64,000 nt of DNA, from assembly GCF_000497205.1 (NCBI RefSeq), contig NZ_AYJW01000003.1:1-64000 (forward strand), read 5' to 3'. Positions 33,462-42,839 of the stretch are shown here, one piece after another. The DNA comes from Saccharopolyspora rectivirgula DSM 43747. Its GTDB lineage: Bacteria > Actinomycetota > Actinomycetes > Mycobacteriales > Pseudonocardiaceae. The position numbers and the translations under genes were made by a program. Below the pieces are notes generated by a model that had not been told where the DNA came from, did not search any database, and worked only from the letters and a program-made list of their open reading frames with translations. Position 1 is the stretch's first letter. Each line of letters starts with the position of its first letter.

Positions 33462-36276
33462 GACGGGCTCCTTCCTCGTCGTAGAACACCGGTTTGGTGA
33501 CTCGTACCGGGATCTTGCGCCCGGCCACCGGGGCGTGCAGGACTTGGCCGGTGCGCTGCCGTCCAGCGCGGACGAGGGCCAGCGCGAAGGTCCTGCCCAG
33601 CACCGGGCTGCGGTAGCTGGAGGTCACGTGCCCCAGCATCGGCACCGGTGGCTCGTCCCCCGCCTCCGGGGCAACCAGCTGCGCCCCTTCCGGCAACCGC
33701 TCTTCCGGGTCCACCGGCAGCAGACCGACGAGCTGCTCGCGGTCCTCGCGAGCGGTGTCGGGCCTGGCGAGCGATCTGCGCCCGATGAAGTCCTTGTGCT
33801 TGGCCACCACCCAATCCATGCCCAGGTCCAGCGGGGTGACCGTGCCGTCGGTGTCCTGGCCGACGACGACGAACCCCTTCTCCGCCCGCAGCACGTGCAT
33901 GGTTTCCGTGCCGTACGGGGTGATCCCGTGGTCCGCGCCGGCCTGGTGCACCATTTCCCACAGGGCCATCCCGTACCAGGAGGCCGTGCTGACTTCGTAG
34001 GCGAGTTCTCCGGAGAAGGAGATCCGGCTGATCCGGGCGGGAATCCCGCCGCGCAGCCGGGTTTCCCGGAACTCCATGAACCGGAAGGCCTCCGGGGAGA
34101 CGTCCAGTTCCGGGGCGATCCGCCGGACGACCTCACGGGAGTCCGGCCCGACAACGGCCACCGTCGCCCACTGCTCGGTGACCGAGGTGCAGTGGACGGC
34201 CAGGTGCGGCCACTCGGTCTGCAGCCACTCCTCCAGCCAGTCCAGGACCGCCTCGGCGTTCCCGGTGGTGGTGCTCATCAGGAACCGGTCCTCGGCCAGC
34301 CGCGTGGTGACCCCGTCGTCGAACACCATCCCGTCCGCGGTGCACATCATGCCGTAGCGGGCTTTGCCGACCGGGAGCTTGGCAAACCCGTTGGTGTAGA
34401 CGCGGTTGAGGAACTCGGCGGCGTCGGGACCGACCACTTCGATCTTGCCGAGCGTGGTGGCGTCCATCATCGCGACCCCGGTGCGCGCGGCGAGGCACTC
34501 CCGCCGCACGGCGGCGTCCATGTCTTCACCGGGCCGGGGGTAGTAGCGCGGCCGCTTCCACTGGCCGACGTCCTCGAACACCGCGCCGTGTTCGACGTGC
34601 CAGCGGTGCATCGGCGTGGTGCGGACCGGGTCGTAGAGGGCCCCGCGCTCCCGACCGGCCATGAGGCTGAACGAGACCGGGGTGTACGGAGCGCGGAAGC
34701 TGGGCGGTCCGAGCTCCGCGGGGGAGGTCCCCAGCAGGTGGGCCAGCAGCCCGATCGCGGTGGTGCTCGCGGCCTTCCCCTGGTCGCTCCCGGTTCCGAT
34801 GGTGGTGTACCGCTTGACGTGCTCGGCCGAGCGCATGCCGGCGTCGATGGCGCGCTGGACGTCGGCCGCGGTCGCGTCCCGCTGCAGGTCCACGAAGTGG
34901 TCCTGCCACTGCCCCGGATCCCCGGAGCGCGCCGGGATCAGCCACAGTGGACGGATCTCGTGGGCCGGTTGTTCCGGGCTGACCACCGGATCCGGTGGTG
35001 CGGGCACCGAGAACCCGCAGGCTTCAGCGGCTTCGGCACCGGCGGCCCCGCCCTGCACCAGGCAGCCGGCCAGGTCGAAGGTGCCGCGCGCAGCGCCGAC
35101 GACCCGCGTGGTGCGGGTGTCCGCGGCGGGGACGAAAGCAGCCGTGGACTCCTCCCACCGGAGCTGGCCGCCCTGCTGGCCGAACAACTGGACCGCGGGG
35201 TTCCAGCCACCGCACACCGCCAGCAGATCGCATTCGACGCTGGAGGGGTTCCCGACCAGCTGGCCCTTCTCGTCCAGGCGGTCGAAGTCGATCCCGGTGA
35301 TCCGGGGATCCCCGGTGGTGTCGATGACCGCGGCGCCGGCGACGACCCCGATGCCCGCTCGCTCCACCTGTTCGACGAGCCGGGGCGGCGGTTCGGGCCG
35401 GGCGTCGAGCAGCACGGGGACGGTGCCGCCCGCGCGCTGCACGTCCAGCGCGGTCCAGTAGGCGCTGTCCGATGTGGTGCACACGGCCACCGCGCTGCCC
35501 GGCAGGACCGCGTACCGGTGGATGTAGCGCCGCACCGCGGAAGCGAGCATGATCCCGGGGCGGTCGTTGTTGGCGAACACCAGCGGACGTTCGTGCGCGC
35601 CGGTCGCCAGCACCACCTGGCGGGTCCTGACGTGCCACAGCCGCTGCATCCCGGGCCGTTCCTCGGCGGCCAGCAGATAACCGTGGTCGTAGCAGCCGAC
35701 GGCCGTCGTCCGGGTCAGCACCCGCACTTCGGGGAGTTCCGCCAGCTGCAGCACCGACCGGTTGACCCAGTCCGCGGCGTCGAGACCGTCGATGGTCTCC
35801 GAACTGCCCTCCAACGAACCACCGAGCTCCCCGTCCTGCTCCACCAGCAGCACCCGGGCCCCGCTGCGCCCGGCGGCGAGCGCGGCAGCTATCCCGGCCG
35901 GTCCACCTCCCACCACGACCACCTCGGCGTGCACGTGCTTCTTGTCGTAGCGCGTGCTGTCGGAACCGGAGGACAACCACCCCTTTCCGGAGAGGCTCTG
36001 CACCCGCAGCCCGTCCTGGAGCTCGAGCTGGGTGGCCGGCACCATCGGTTCCGGTGCGCCGGTGAGCACCTGGACCAGGGCGTTCGGCTCGGTGCAGTCG
36101 GCGGTGAAGATCCCCCGCGGTCGACCGCGGTAGAGGGAGGGGGCCACTTCCACCTGACCGGCCGCCAGCAGCGCGGAGGCCACCGTGTCCCCGGGGTGGC
36201 CGGTCAGCTCTCGACCGTCGAAGCTGAACCGCAGCAATCGGCTGCGATCTATCCTCCCGCCGTTGGCCAGCCGCAT
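33439..36276 (-). CDS. soxA: Sarcosine oxidase alpha subunit
   Basis: The 945-aa large subunit. The N-terminal part (about 1-100) is the ferredoxin-like fold seen in SoxA (LLRFSFDGRELTGHPGDTVA). Next comes an NAD-binding dinucleotide domain (VVGGGPAGIAAALAAGRSG) and a second nucleotide segment. From about residue 570 the chain is a GcvT-type folate-binding domain (TPMHRWHVEHGAVFEDVGQW, KIEVVGPDAAEFLNRVYTNG). It captures the methylene group of sarcosine on tetrahydrofolate to form 5,10-methylene-THF. The start ATG overlaps the soxD stop by one base (TGATG), a tight coupling. The protein is full length. Confidence 0.95.
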   Translation of the reverse strand: MRLANGGRIDRSRLLRFSFDGRELTGHPGDTVASALLAAGQVEVAPSLYRGRPRGIFTADCTEPNALVQVLTGAPEPMVPATQLELQDGLRVQSLSGKGWLSSGSDSTRYDKKHVHAEVVVVGGGPAGIAAALAAGRSGARVLLVEQDGELGGSLEGSSETIDGLDAADWVNRSVLQLAELPEVRVLTRTTAVGCYDHGYLLAAEERPGMQRLWHVRTRQVVLATGAHERPLVFANNDRPGIMLASAVRRYIHRYAVLPGSAVAVCTTSDSAYWTALDVQRAGGTVPVLLDARPEPPPRLVEQVERAGIGVVAGAAVIDTTGDPRITGIDFDRLDEKGQLVGNPSSVECDLLAVCGGWNPAVQLFGQQGGQLRWEESTAAFVPAADTRTTRVVGAARGTFDLAGCLVQGGAAGAEAAEACGFSVPAPPDPVVSPEQPAHEIRPLWLIPARSGDPGQWQDHFVDLQRDATAADVQRAIDAGMRSAEHVKRYTTIGTGSDQGKAASTTAIGLLAHLLGTSPAELGPPSFRAPYTPVSFSLMAGRERGALYDPVRTTPMHRWHVEHGAVFEDVGQWKRPRYYPRPGEDMDAAVRRECLAARTGVAMMDATTLGKIEVVGPDAAEFLNRVYTNGFAKLPVGKARYGMMCTADGMVFDDGVTTRLAEDRFLMSTTTGNAEAVLDWLEEWLQTEWPHLAVHCTSVTEQWATVAVVGPDSREVVRRIAPELDVSPEAFRFMEFRETRLRGGIPARISRISFSGELAYEVSTASWYGMALWEMVHQAGADHGITPYGTETMHVLRAEKGFVVVGQDTDGTVTPLDLGMDWVVAKHKDFIGRRSLARPDTAREDREQLVGLLPVDPEERLPEGAQLVAPEAGDEPPVPMLGHVTSSYRSPVLGRTFALALVRAGRQRTGQVLHAPVAGRKIPVRVTKPVFYDEEGARRDGRASG

Positions 36277-36542
36277 CAGACCTGCTCCTCGTCGGACTCG
36301 TCGGAGCGGAACTCGTTGGTCGCGGTGTTGCGGACGACGGTGAACCAGCGCCGGCAGCCAGCGGTGTGCACCCAGCGTTCGCGGAACTCGCCCGCCGGGT
36401 TGTCCCGCATGAACAGGTAGTCCGCCCACGCCGCGTCGTCCAGGGCCGCCGGGTTCTCCGGGTAGGCGGGGCGGACCTGGCCGCCGTAGCGGAATTCGAC
36501 CTCGTCCCGCGGACCGCAGTGCGGGCATGGGATCAACAGCAT
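36276..36542 (-). CDS. soxD: Sarcosine oxidase delta subunit
   Basis: Zinc-binding small subunit of 88 aa. The zinc ligands match the known set: Cys6, Cys9 (IPCPHCG), His59 and Cys63 (HTAGCRRWF). Conserved ADYLFMRDNPAGEFRERW precedes them. It sits between soxB (34-base gap) and soxA (one-base overlap), the standard soxBDAG order. Confidence 0.95.
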   Translation of the reverse strand: MLLIPCPHCGPRDEVEFRYGGQVRPAYPENPAALDDAAWADYLFMRDNPAGEFRERWVHTAGCRRWFTVVRNTATNEFRSDESDEEQV

Positions 36543-36576
36543 GCCGTCTCCTGCTCGTTCCTGATCGGTCTGCTGG

Positions 36577-37794
36577 TCAATGCGCGACGGCCGCAGCGCC
36601 GTGCTCGTCCACCAGGGCGCCGGTGCGGAACCGCTCGAGACCGTAGGGCTCGGCCAGCGGGTGCGGCTGCCCGGTGGCGATGGTGTGGGCGAAGACCCAG
36701 CCCACCCCGGGGGTTGCTTTGAACCCTCCCGTTCCCCAACCGCAGTTGAGGAACAACCCCTGCACCGGGGTGGGCCCGATGATCGGGGAAGCGTCCGGCG
36801 TCACGTCGACGATCCCGGCCCAGGTCCGGATGACGTGCGCCTGGGCGAACACCGGGAACAGCTCCAGCGCGGACGCCATTTGCCGTTCGACCACCTGCAC
36901 CGAACCGAGCTGCCGGTAGCTGTTGGGGGCGTCGATGCCCGCGCCCAGCACCAGCTCCCCCTTGTGCGCTTGGCTGCAGTAGACGTGCACGTGGTTGGAC
37001 ATGACCACGCAGGGGTGGACCGGCTCCAGCAGCTCGGAGACCAGCGCTTGCAGCGGGTGGGTCTGGATCGGCAGCCGCAACCCCAGGCCGGCGGTCAGCT
37101 GGGACGTCCTCCCGGCTGCCGCCAGACCCACCTTCTCCGCCCCGATCGGCCCTCGGGTGGTCTCCACTCCGACGACCCGGTCGCCCACCGTCCGGATCGC
37201 GGTCACCTCGCAGTTCTGGATCAGGTCCACCCCGAGCTGGTCGGCTTTGCGGGCGAACGCCCACGCGACGTGGTCGTGCTTGGCGATTCCACCGCGGGGC
37301 TGGAAGGTGGCTCCGAGCACCGGGTAGCGGATCTCCGGGGAAAGGTTCAGTATTGGACAGATTTCGGCGATCTGGTCCGGTTCGAGCCACTCGGCATCGA
37401 TCCCGTTGAGCTGATTGGCGAAGGCGCGGCGCTGGAAGTCCCGGACTTCCTGCTCGCTGTGCGCCAGGTTCAGCACGCCCCGCTGGCTGAGCAGGAAGTC
37501 GTACTCCAGCTCGGCGGGAAGCTCCTCCCACAGCTTCAGCGAATGCTCGTAGATCGCGGCGCTCTCGTCGAACAGGTAATTCGAGCGGATGATCGTGGTG
37601 TTGCGGGCCATGTTGCCGCCGGCCAGCCAGCCCCTCTCCAGCACCGCGACATCGCGGATCCCGTGGTTGCGGGCGAGGTAGTACGCGGTGGCCAGGCCGT
37701 GCCCCCCGGAACCGACGATGATCACCTCGTAGTTGCTCTTCGGTTCCGGGTTGCGCCAGAGCTGCGGCGGTGGCTCGGGTTGCGACGGAGACAC
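36577..37794 (-). CDS. soxB: Sarcosine oxidase beta subunit (FAD/FMN flavoprotein)
   Basis: The 405-aa subunit that oxidises sarcosine to glycine. FAD motif [16 protein letters not shown] is near the N-terminus and [17 protein letters not shown] follows. GGIAKHDHV holds the His expected to carry covalent FMN, as in corynebacterial tetrameric sarcosine oxidase. The C-terminus has the conserved [18 protein letters not shown] 37794 lies five bases after AGGAGG. It is first in soxBDAG and divergent from the dimethylglycine oxidase gene, so both units share the 469-base control region. Confidence 0.95.
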   Translation of the reverse strand: MSPSQPEPPPQLWRNPEPKSNYEVIIVGSGGHGLATAYYLARNHGIRDVAVLERGWLAGGNMARNTTIIRSNYLFDESAAIYEHSLKLWEELPAELEYDFLLSQRGVLNLAHSEQEVRDFQRRAFANQLNGIDAEWLEPDQIAEICPILNLSPEIRYPVLGATFQPRGGIAKHDHVAWAFARKADQLGVDLIQNCEVTAIRTVGDRVVGVETTRGPIGAEKVGLAAAGRTSQLTAGLGLRLPIQTHPLQALVSELLEPVHPCVVMSNHVHVYCSQAHKGELVLGAGIDAPNSYRQLGSVQVVERQMASALELFPVFAQAHVIRTWAGIVDVTPDASPIIGPTPVQGLFLNCGWGTGGFKATPGVGWVFAHTIATGQPHPLAEPYGLERFRTGALVDEHGAAAVAH

Positions 37795-38263
37795 CGGTGC
37801 CTCCTGCAGGACAAGTGCTGGGGTGGTTGGGAAGAACAGCCAGCGCCGGAATGCGCGGTGTGCCAGGAAGGCTACGAGCGGGAATCAGCACCGTCAACCA
37901 GCGCTCCCCGAACGCTCCCCTTGCCATCCGGACGGATGATCCTTCTTGCTCTCCAAATTAGACGATCTTGGAAATCCGCCCTTCGGGATTCCGAAGTGAT
38001 CAGTTCTCCTCGCTCGGAGAAGATCAGCAATTCCGATCTCCGCCAGCAGATCACTGTGCGGACCCGGGCATCCGCGTTCTCCTCACTCACCCAGGTTGGC
38101 CATGCCCTTTGACAGCAACGAATTCAGGCACTCTCGGTCAGGTCCGCCAGCGGACCGGATGAGATCCGACGATGCCCCTGCCGTGTCCTTGACGCACCCC
38201 CGGAACGAGGCGCACTGTTGCGTATAACACACGGAGTTGTCGTAGACGCAACAGGCGGCAACC
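37795..38263. promoter_or_regulatory. Divergent sox / dimethylglycine oxidase control region
   Basis: No gene is present. The region holds several short inverted repeats: TTCGG-gatt-CCGAA (37982-37995), TTCTCC-tcgctc-GGAGAA (38004-38021) and a longer-spaced GTTGCGT...ACGCAAC (38217-38223 with 38246-38252) just before the flavoprotein start. A TTGACG hexamer lies at 38189-38194 and TATAAC at 38223-38228. The repeats are candidate sites for the nearby IclR protein or another regulator; this is inference. Confidence 0.45.
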
Positions 38264-40744
38264 ATGAAATCCAACCCCCAAGTCTTGATCATCGGTGCTG
38301 GCATCGTGGGCAGCAGCACCGCGTACCACCTCGCGGAACTTGGGATTTCCGATGTTCTGGTGGTGGAACAAGGCCCCCTGTTCGCCACCGGTGGCTCCAG
38401 CTCGCACGCCCCGGGGCTGGTCTTCCAGACGAACGCGTCGCAGATGCTCAGCCAGCTGGCCGCCTACACCGTCCAGTTCCTGTCCGGACTGGAGCACGAA
38501 GGCCGCCCCTGCTACTACCGGGTGGGCGGCATCGAGGTGGCCACCACCCAACAGCGCTGGGACGACCTGAAGCGCAAGCACGGTCTTGCCGCCAGCTGGG
38601 GCATCGACGGTGAACTGATCACCCCGGAACAGGTCCACGAGCTCTTCCCGCAAGTAGAACCGTCCCGGATCCACGGCGGCTGGTACGTGCCCAGCGACGG
38701 GATCGCCAAACCGGTCCGGGCCGCCGCCGCGATGGCAGCCCGAGCCCGCCAGCGCGGGGTCCGCTACCTGGAGCGCACCGAAGTCACCGGTTTCGGCCTC
38801 CGCGGCGGCCGGGTCCAGAAAGTGTGCACCAGCCGAGGAGATTTCACCGTGGACGCGGTGATCTGCTGCGCGGGCATCTGGGGTCCCGAGATCGGCCGGA
38901 TGGCCGGGGTGTCGGTGCCGGTGCAACCACTGGCCCACCAGTACGCCGTCACCACACCGGTCCCCGGGCTGACCGCCGGGCCCGACGAAGTGCAGCAGCC
39001 GATCCTCCGGCACCAGGACTGCTCGATGTACTTCCGGCAGGCCGGCGACCGCTTCGGCATCGGTTCCTACCAGCACCGGGTCATCCCGGTCAGCAGCGAA
39101 GAACTGGCTCCCACCGCCGCCCCGGGCGACGGCGCGGAGGCTCCGCCGGAAGGGGGCGGCTGGGCCGGGATGGCCTCGGTGCACCCGTTCACACCGGAGG
39201 ACTTCGCCCAGCCGTGGAAGGACGCCTGCCAACTGATCCCGGCGGTGCAGCAGACCGAGATCGCCGAAGGCATGAACGGGGTGTTCCTGTTCACCCCCGA
39301 CGGCATGCCCGTGCTCGGCCCCACCACCGAGGTGCCGAACTTCTGGCTCGCCGAAGCGGTGTGGCTCACGCACGGCCCAGGAGTGGGCAAAGCGGTCTCC
39401 GAGTGGTTCGCCCACGGCGTGCCCAGCATCGACCTGCGCGCAGCGGACGTGCGCCGGCTGGACCGGTTCGCGCACAGCCCGTCCTATGTGGCCCAACGCA
39501 GCGCGCAGAGCTTCCGGGAGGTCTACGACATCATCCACCCTCAGCAGCCGCCGGAGCAGCCGCGGCCGCTGCGCACCAGCCCGTTCTACCCCCGCCAGCA
39601 GGAGCTCGGCGCGGTGTTCCTGGAAGCCAACGGGTGGGAACGGCCGCACTGGTACGAGTGCAACACCGGGCTGCTCGACGACCGCGACATCCCCGAACCC
39701 GACCCGTGGGCCGGTCGGTACTGGTCGCCGGTGGTCGCCGGCGAGCACCGGGCCACTCGCGAGCGGGTGGCCATGTACGACATGACTTCGTTGACCAGGG
39801 CCGAGGTGAGCGGCCCGGGAGCGCTGAAGTTGCTGCAACGCCTGACCACGAACCAGCTGGACCGCGCACCCGGTTACGTCACCTACACCCTGATGCTGGA
39901 CCACAACGGCGGCATCCGCTCCGACATCACCGTCGCCCGGCTGCGGGAAGACCTCTTCCAGGTCGGCTGCAACGGGCCGCGCGACATCGCCTGGTTGCGC
40001 CAGCACGCCGACGACTCGGTGCACATCAGGGACATCACCGGTGGCACCTGCTGCATCGGCCTGTGGGGACCGCGCGCCCGGGACGTGCTGCAGGAACTGG
40101 CCGATCAGGACGTGTCGAACGAGTCCTTCCGGTTCTTCCGGGCGAAGCAGCTCCACGTCGGGGAGGTACCGGTGACCGCGCTCCGCCTGTCCTATGTGGG
40201 CGAACTCGGTTGGGAGCTGTACCCCTCCGCTGACTTCGGGCTGCGGCTGTGGGACCTGTTGTCCGACGCCGGGAAGGAGCACGGGATCTTCCCCGGGGGG
40301 CGGGCCGCCTTCAACGGGCTGCGCCTGGAAAAGGGCTACCGGGCCTGGGGAACGGACATGTGGACCGAGCACGATCCGCACGAGGCCGGCCTGTCGTTCG
40401 CGGTCCGGGTGGCGAAGGGGGACTTCATCGGTCGAGAAGCGCTGCTGCGCCGCCAGGAGAGGCCTCTGCGGCGGAAGCTGTGCTGCTTGACCATCGACGA
40501 CGGGACCGTGCTGCTCGGTTCCGAAGCGGTGTTCGCGGAGGAGAGCAGCAACCGAGCGGTCGGCTTCACCACCAGTTGCGGGTACGGCCACAGCGTCGGC
40601 AAGAGCCTCGCTTACGCCTGGCTTCCCGCCGACCTCTCCTCCCCCGGCAGTTCCGCCTTCGTCTCCTACTTCGGTCGACGACATCCGGCAACGGTCGTCG
40701 AAGACCCGGTTTTCGACCCCGGTATGGCGCGCATGCGCAGCTGA
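38264..40744 (+). CDS. Dimethylglycine oxidase-type flavoprotein (FAD plus GcvT domains)
   Basis: An 826-aa bifunctional flavoprotein. The N-terminal half is a DAO-type FAD domain (LIIGAGIVGSSTAYHL); SSSHAPG contains His48, the position of the covalent FAD link in dimethylglycine oxidase. The C-terminal half from about residue 450 is a folate-binding GcvT module (YDMTSLTRAEVSGPGALKLL, GGIRSDITVARL). It should demethylate dimethylglycine to sarcosine and pass the methylene to THF. Sarcosine dehydrogenase is an alternative, but the presence of soxBDAG next door favours dimethylglycine. Start ATG 38264 has a weak ribosome-binding site (AGGCGG). Confidence 0.88.
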   Translation: MKSNPQVLIIGAGIVGSSTAYHLAELGISDVLVVEQGPLFATGGSSSHAPGLVFQTNASQMLSQLAAYTVQFLSGLEHEGRPCYYRVGGIEVATTQQRWDDLKRKHGLAASWGIDGELITPEQVHELFPQVEPSRIHGGWYVPSDGIAKPVRAAAAMAARARQRGVRYLERTEVTGFGLRGGRVQKVCTSRGDFTVDAVICCAGIWGPEIGRMAGVSVPVQPLAHQYAVTTPVPGLTAGPDEVQQPILRHQDCSMYFRQAGDRFGIGSYQHRVIPVSSEELAPTAAPGDGAEAPPEGGGWAGMASVHPFTPEDFAQPWKDACQLIPAVQQTEIAEGMNGVFLFTPDGMPVLGPTTEVPNFWLAEAVWLTHGPGVGKAVSEWFAHGVPSIDLRAADVRRLDRFAHSPSYVAQRSAQSFREVYDIIHPQQPPEQPRPLRTSPFYPRQQELGAVFLEANGWERPHWYECNTGLLDDRDIPEPDPWAGRYWSPVVAGEHRATRERVAMYDMTSLTRAEVSGPGALKLLQRLTTNQLDRAPGYVTYTLMLDHNGGIRSDITVARLREDLFQVGCNGPRDIAWLRQHADDSVHIRDITGGTCCIGLWGPRARDVLQELADQDVSNESFRFFRAKQLHVGEVPVTALRLSYVGELGWELYPSADFGLRLWDLLSDAGKEHGIFPGGRAAFNGLRLEKGYRAWGTDMWTEHDPHEAGLSFAVRVAKGDFIGREALLRRQERPLRRKLCCLTIDDGTVLLGSEAVFAEESSNRAVGFTTSCGYGHSVGKSLAYAWLPADLSSPGSSAFVSYFGRRHPATVVEDPVFDPGMARMRS

Positions 40745-40791
40745 ACACCGGTCGGCAAAGCGTTCAACCCAACCCCAAAGGAGCTTCTCCA

Positions 40792-41985
40792 ATGATCAAT
40801 TCGGCCCCAGGAGTCCTGCTCTACCCGCGAATCCGCAAATCCCCGTACTTCTACGCCTCGCGGAAGCACGGCGTGGCCATGTACAGCGTGTACAACCACA
40901 CCTACCACCCCCGGCACTACGGTGATCCGATCGCGGAGTACTGGGCGCTGCTGGAAGGCGTCACGCTGTGGGACGTGGGCGTGGAACGGCAGGTGGAGAT
41001 CACCGGGCCGGACGCGTTCGAGTTCACCAACATGCTGGTGCCGCGCGACCTCAACAAGTGCAAGGTCGGGCAGTGCAAGTACGTCTTCATCACCAACGAG
41101 GACGGCGGCATCATCAACGACCCGGTGCTGCTGCGGCTCGATGAGAACCACTTCTGGCTGTCCCTAGCGGACAGCGACGTCCTGCTGTGGGCCAAGGGAT
41201 TGGCCTACAGCCTGGGCATGGACGTGCAGATCCGCGAAGCGGACGTGGGCCCGGTGCAGATCCAGGGGCCGAAATCGCTGGACGTGATGGTCGACCTGTT
41301 CGGCGACTCGATCCGGGAAGTGCCGTACTACTACGCGGTCCACAAGGAGATCGAAGGCATGCAGGTCGTGGTCTCCCGGACCGGGTACACCGCGGAACTG
41401 GGTTACGAGATCTACCTGCACGAGGCCAGCAAGTACGGCGTCAAGCTGTGGGACCTGATCTGGGAAGCCGGCAAGCCGCACGGCATGAAGGTCATCGGAC
41501 CGTGCCACATCCGCCGCATCGAGGCCGGGATCCTGTCGTGGGGCTGCGACATCACCTACGAGACCAACCCGTTCGAAGTCGGCTACGGCTTCGAGAAGAC
41601 GTGGATGGTGGACCTCGACCAGGAAGCCGATTTCATCGGCAAGCAGGCGCTGCAGCGGATCAAGCAGCAAGGCATCTCCCGCAAGCTCGTCGGGGTGGAG
41701 ATCGACGGCCCCAGCGTGGGCTCGTTCAACGACGGATCGATGATCGACGTCTTCGACGTGCACGACCCCCACGGGCTGCGGATAGGCGAGGTCACCTCCG
41801 CCTGCTACTCGCCGCGCCTCGGTCGCAACATCGGGTACGCGATGGTGCCCATCGCCTACCAGGAGCTGGGCACCCAGCTGGTGGTCGACACCCAGCACGG
41901 ACCGCAGGACGCCGTCGTGGTCGAGAAACCGTTCCTGGACCCGACCAAGGACATCCCCAAGCGCGTGGAACAAGCCCCGGCGTAG
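40792..41985 (+). CDS. GcvT-family THF-dependent demethylase (DmdA/LigM-like), substrate unknown
   Basis: A 397-residue protein of the GcvT folate-binding family without a flavin domain. The folate-cavity signature is present (VERQVEITGPDAFEFTNMLV, GGIINDPVLLRLDENHFWLS). It also has SRTGYTAELGYEIYL, RRIEAGILSWGCDITYETNP and PRLGRNIGYAMVP, as in DmdA (DMSP demethylase) and LigM (aromatic O-demethylase). Such enzymes form 5-methyl-THF from a methylated substrate. AAAGGAG precedes ATG 40792. It is 47 bases after the dimethylglycine oxidase and 20 before an MTHFR-like gene, which would consume the 5-methyl-THF. Glycine betaine is an attractive but unproven substrate. Confidence 0.85.
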   Translation: MINSAPGVLLYPRIRKSPYFYASRKHGVAMYSVYNHTYHPRHYGDPIAEYWALLEGVTLWDVGVERQVEITGPDAFEFTNMLVPRDLNKCKVGQCKYVFITNEDGGIINDPVLLRLDENHFWLSLADSDVLLWAKGLAYSLGMDVQIREADVGPVQIQGPKSLDVMVDLFGDSIREVPYYYAVHKEIEGMQVVVSRTGYTAELGYEIYLHEASKYGVKLWDLIWEAGKPHGMKVIGPCHIRRIEAGILSWGCDITYETNPFEVGYGFEKTWMVDLDQEADFIGKQALQRIKQQGISRKLVGVEIDGPSVGSFNDGSMIDVFDVHDPHGLRIGEVTSACYSPRLGRNIGYAMVPIAYQELGTQLVVDTQHGPQDAVVVEKPFLDPTKDIPKRVEQAPA

Positions 41986-42005
41986 CTGGATCGCGGTGAA
42001 CGGAC

Positions 42006-42839
42006 ATGAGTTCTGGCCAACTCCAACAAGCGGTGAGCACCCGGTTCGAGGTCCTGCCGCTGAACGACACCGCTGCGCTGGTCGACCACCTGCCGGCGGG
42101 CACCACCGTCACCGTGACGGCTTCCCCGCGCCGGGGCCTGGAGCCGACGCTGGAACTGTCGGGCCGCCTGCAGAGCGCGGGATACCGGGCTGTGCCGCAC
42201 ATCGCGGCCCGCTCGGTGTCCAGCACCGGGCACCTGGTGGACGTGCTGGACCAGCTCACCGCCCACCGGATCTCCGAGGTGTTCGTGGTGGGCGGTGACT
42301 CCACCGCTCCCGCCGGGCCTTTCCCGGACGCGCTCTCCTTGCTGCGCGCCGCGGAGGAGCTCGGCCGGCTCCCGGAGCGGATCGGCATCACCGGGTATCC
42401 GGAACCGCACGCGCTCATCCCCGACGACAGCACGGTGCAGGCGATGGCGCAGAAATCCCGCTACGCGCACTACATCGTCTCGCAGATGTGCTTCTCCGCG
42501 GAGACGATCACCAACTGGGTGACCGCGGTCCGCCAGCGCGGGATCCAGCTGCCGATCTACTTGGGCATGCCGGGTGTGGTCGACATGCGCAAGTTGATGC
42601 GGATCGCGCTGCGCATCGGCCTCGGGGAATCGACGCGCTACTTGCGCAAGCAGCACGGAATCCTGTCCAAACTGGTCAACCGGTACAGCGCTGACGACTT
42701 GCTCGCCCAGCTGTACCCGTTCGCCAACGACCCGGCCAACGGCATCGCCGGTTGGCACTTCTTCACCTTCAACGAAGTCGCCCGCACCGCGGACTGGTTC
42801 CAGGAGTTCACGACTCGACACGGGGAGGTTTCGGCATGA
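42006..42839 (+). CDS. Methylenetetrahydrofolate reductase-like protein
   Basis: A 277-residue TIM-barrel protein resembling MetF. Visible features are VFVVGGD (flavin/phosphate region), a YAHYIVSQMCFSAETITNWV strand matching the MetF FDLTQ..F block, and QLPIYLGMPGVVDMRKLMRI with a C-terminal GWHFFTFNEVARTADWF. It is shorter and more divergent than biosynthetic MetF, as are the versions linked to demethylases. It likely oxidises 5-methyl-THF to 5,10-methylene-THF. Its stop overlaps the start of the next gene by ATGA. Confidence 0.82.
   Translation: MSSGQLQQAVSTRFEVLPLNDTAALVDHLPAGTTVTVTASPRRGLEPTLELSGRLQSAGYRAVPHIAARSVSSTGHLVDVLDQLTAHRISEVFVVGGDSTAPAGPFPDALSLLRAAEELGRLPERIGITGYPEPHALIPDDSTVQAMAQKSRYAHYIVSQMCFSAETITNWVTAVRQRGIQLPIYLGMPGVVDMRKLMRIALRIGLGESTRYLRKQHGILSKLVNRYSADDLLAQLYPFANDPANGIAGWHFFTFNEVARTADWFQEFTTRHGEVSA

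Noticed and set aside
33064..36420. A very long plus-strand open frame of over 1000 codons
   Set aside because: It is antisense to soxA, has no domain signature and shows the His/Pro/Arg-rich composition of a shadow frame in GC-rich DNA.
36580..38112. A plus-strand frame antisense to soxB running into the control region
   Set aside because: Composition is shadow-like, and soxB on the other strand is certain.
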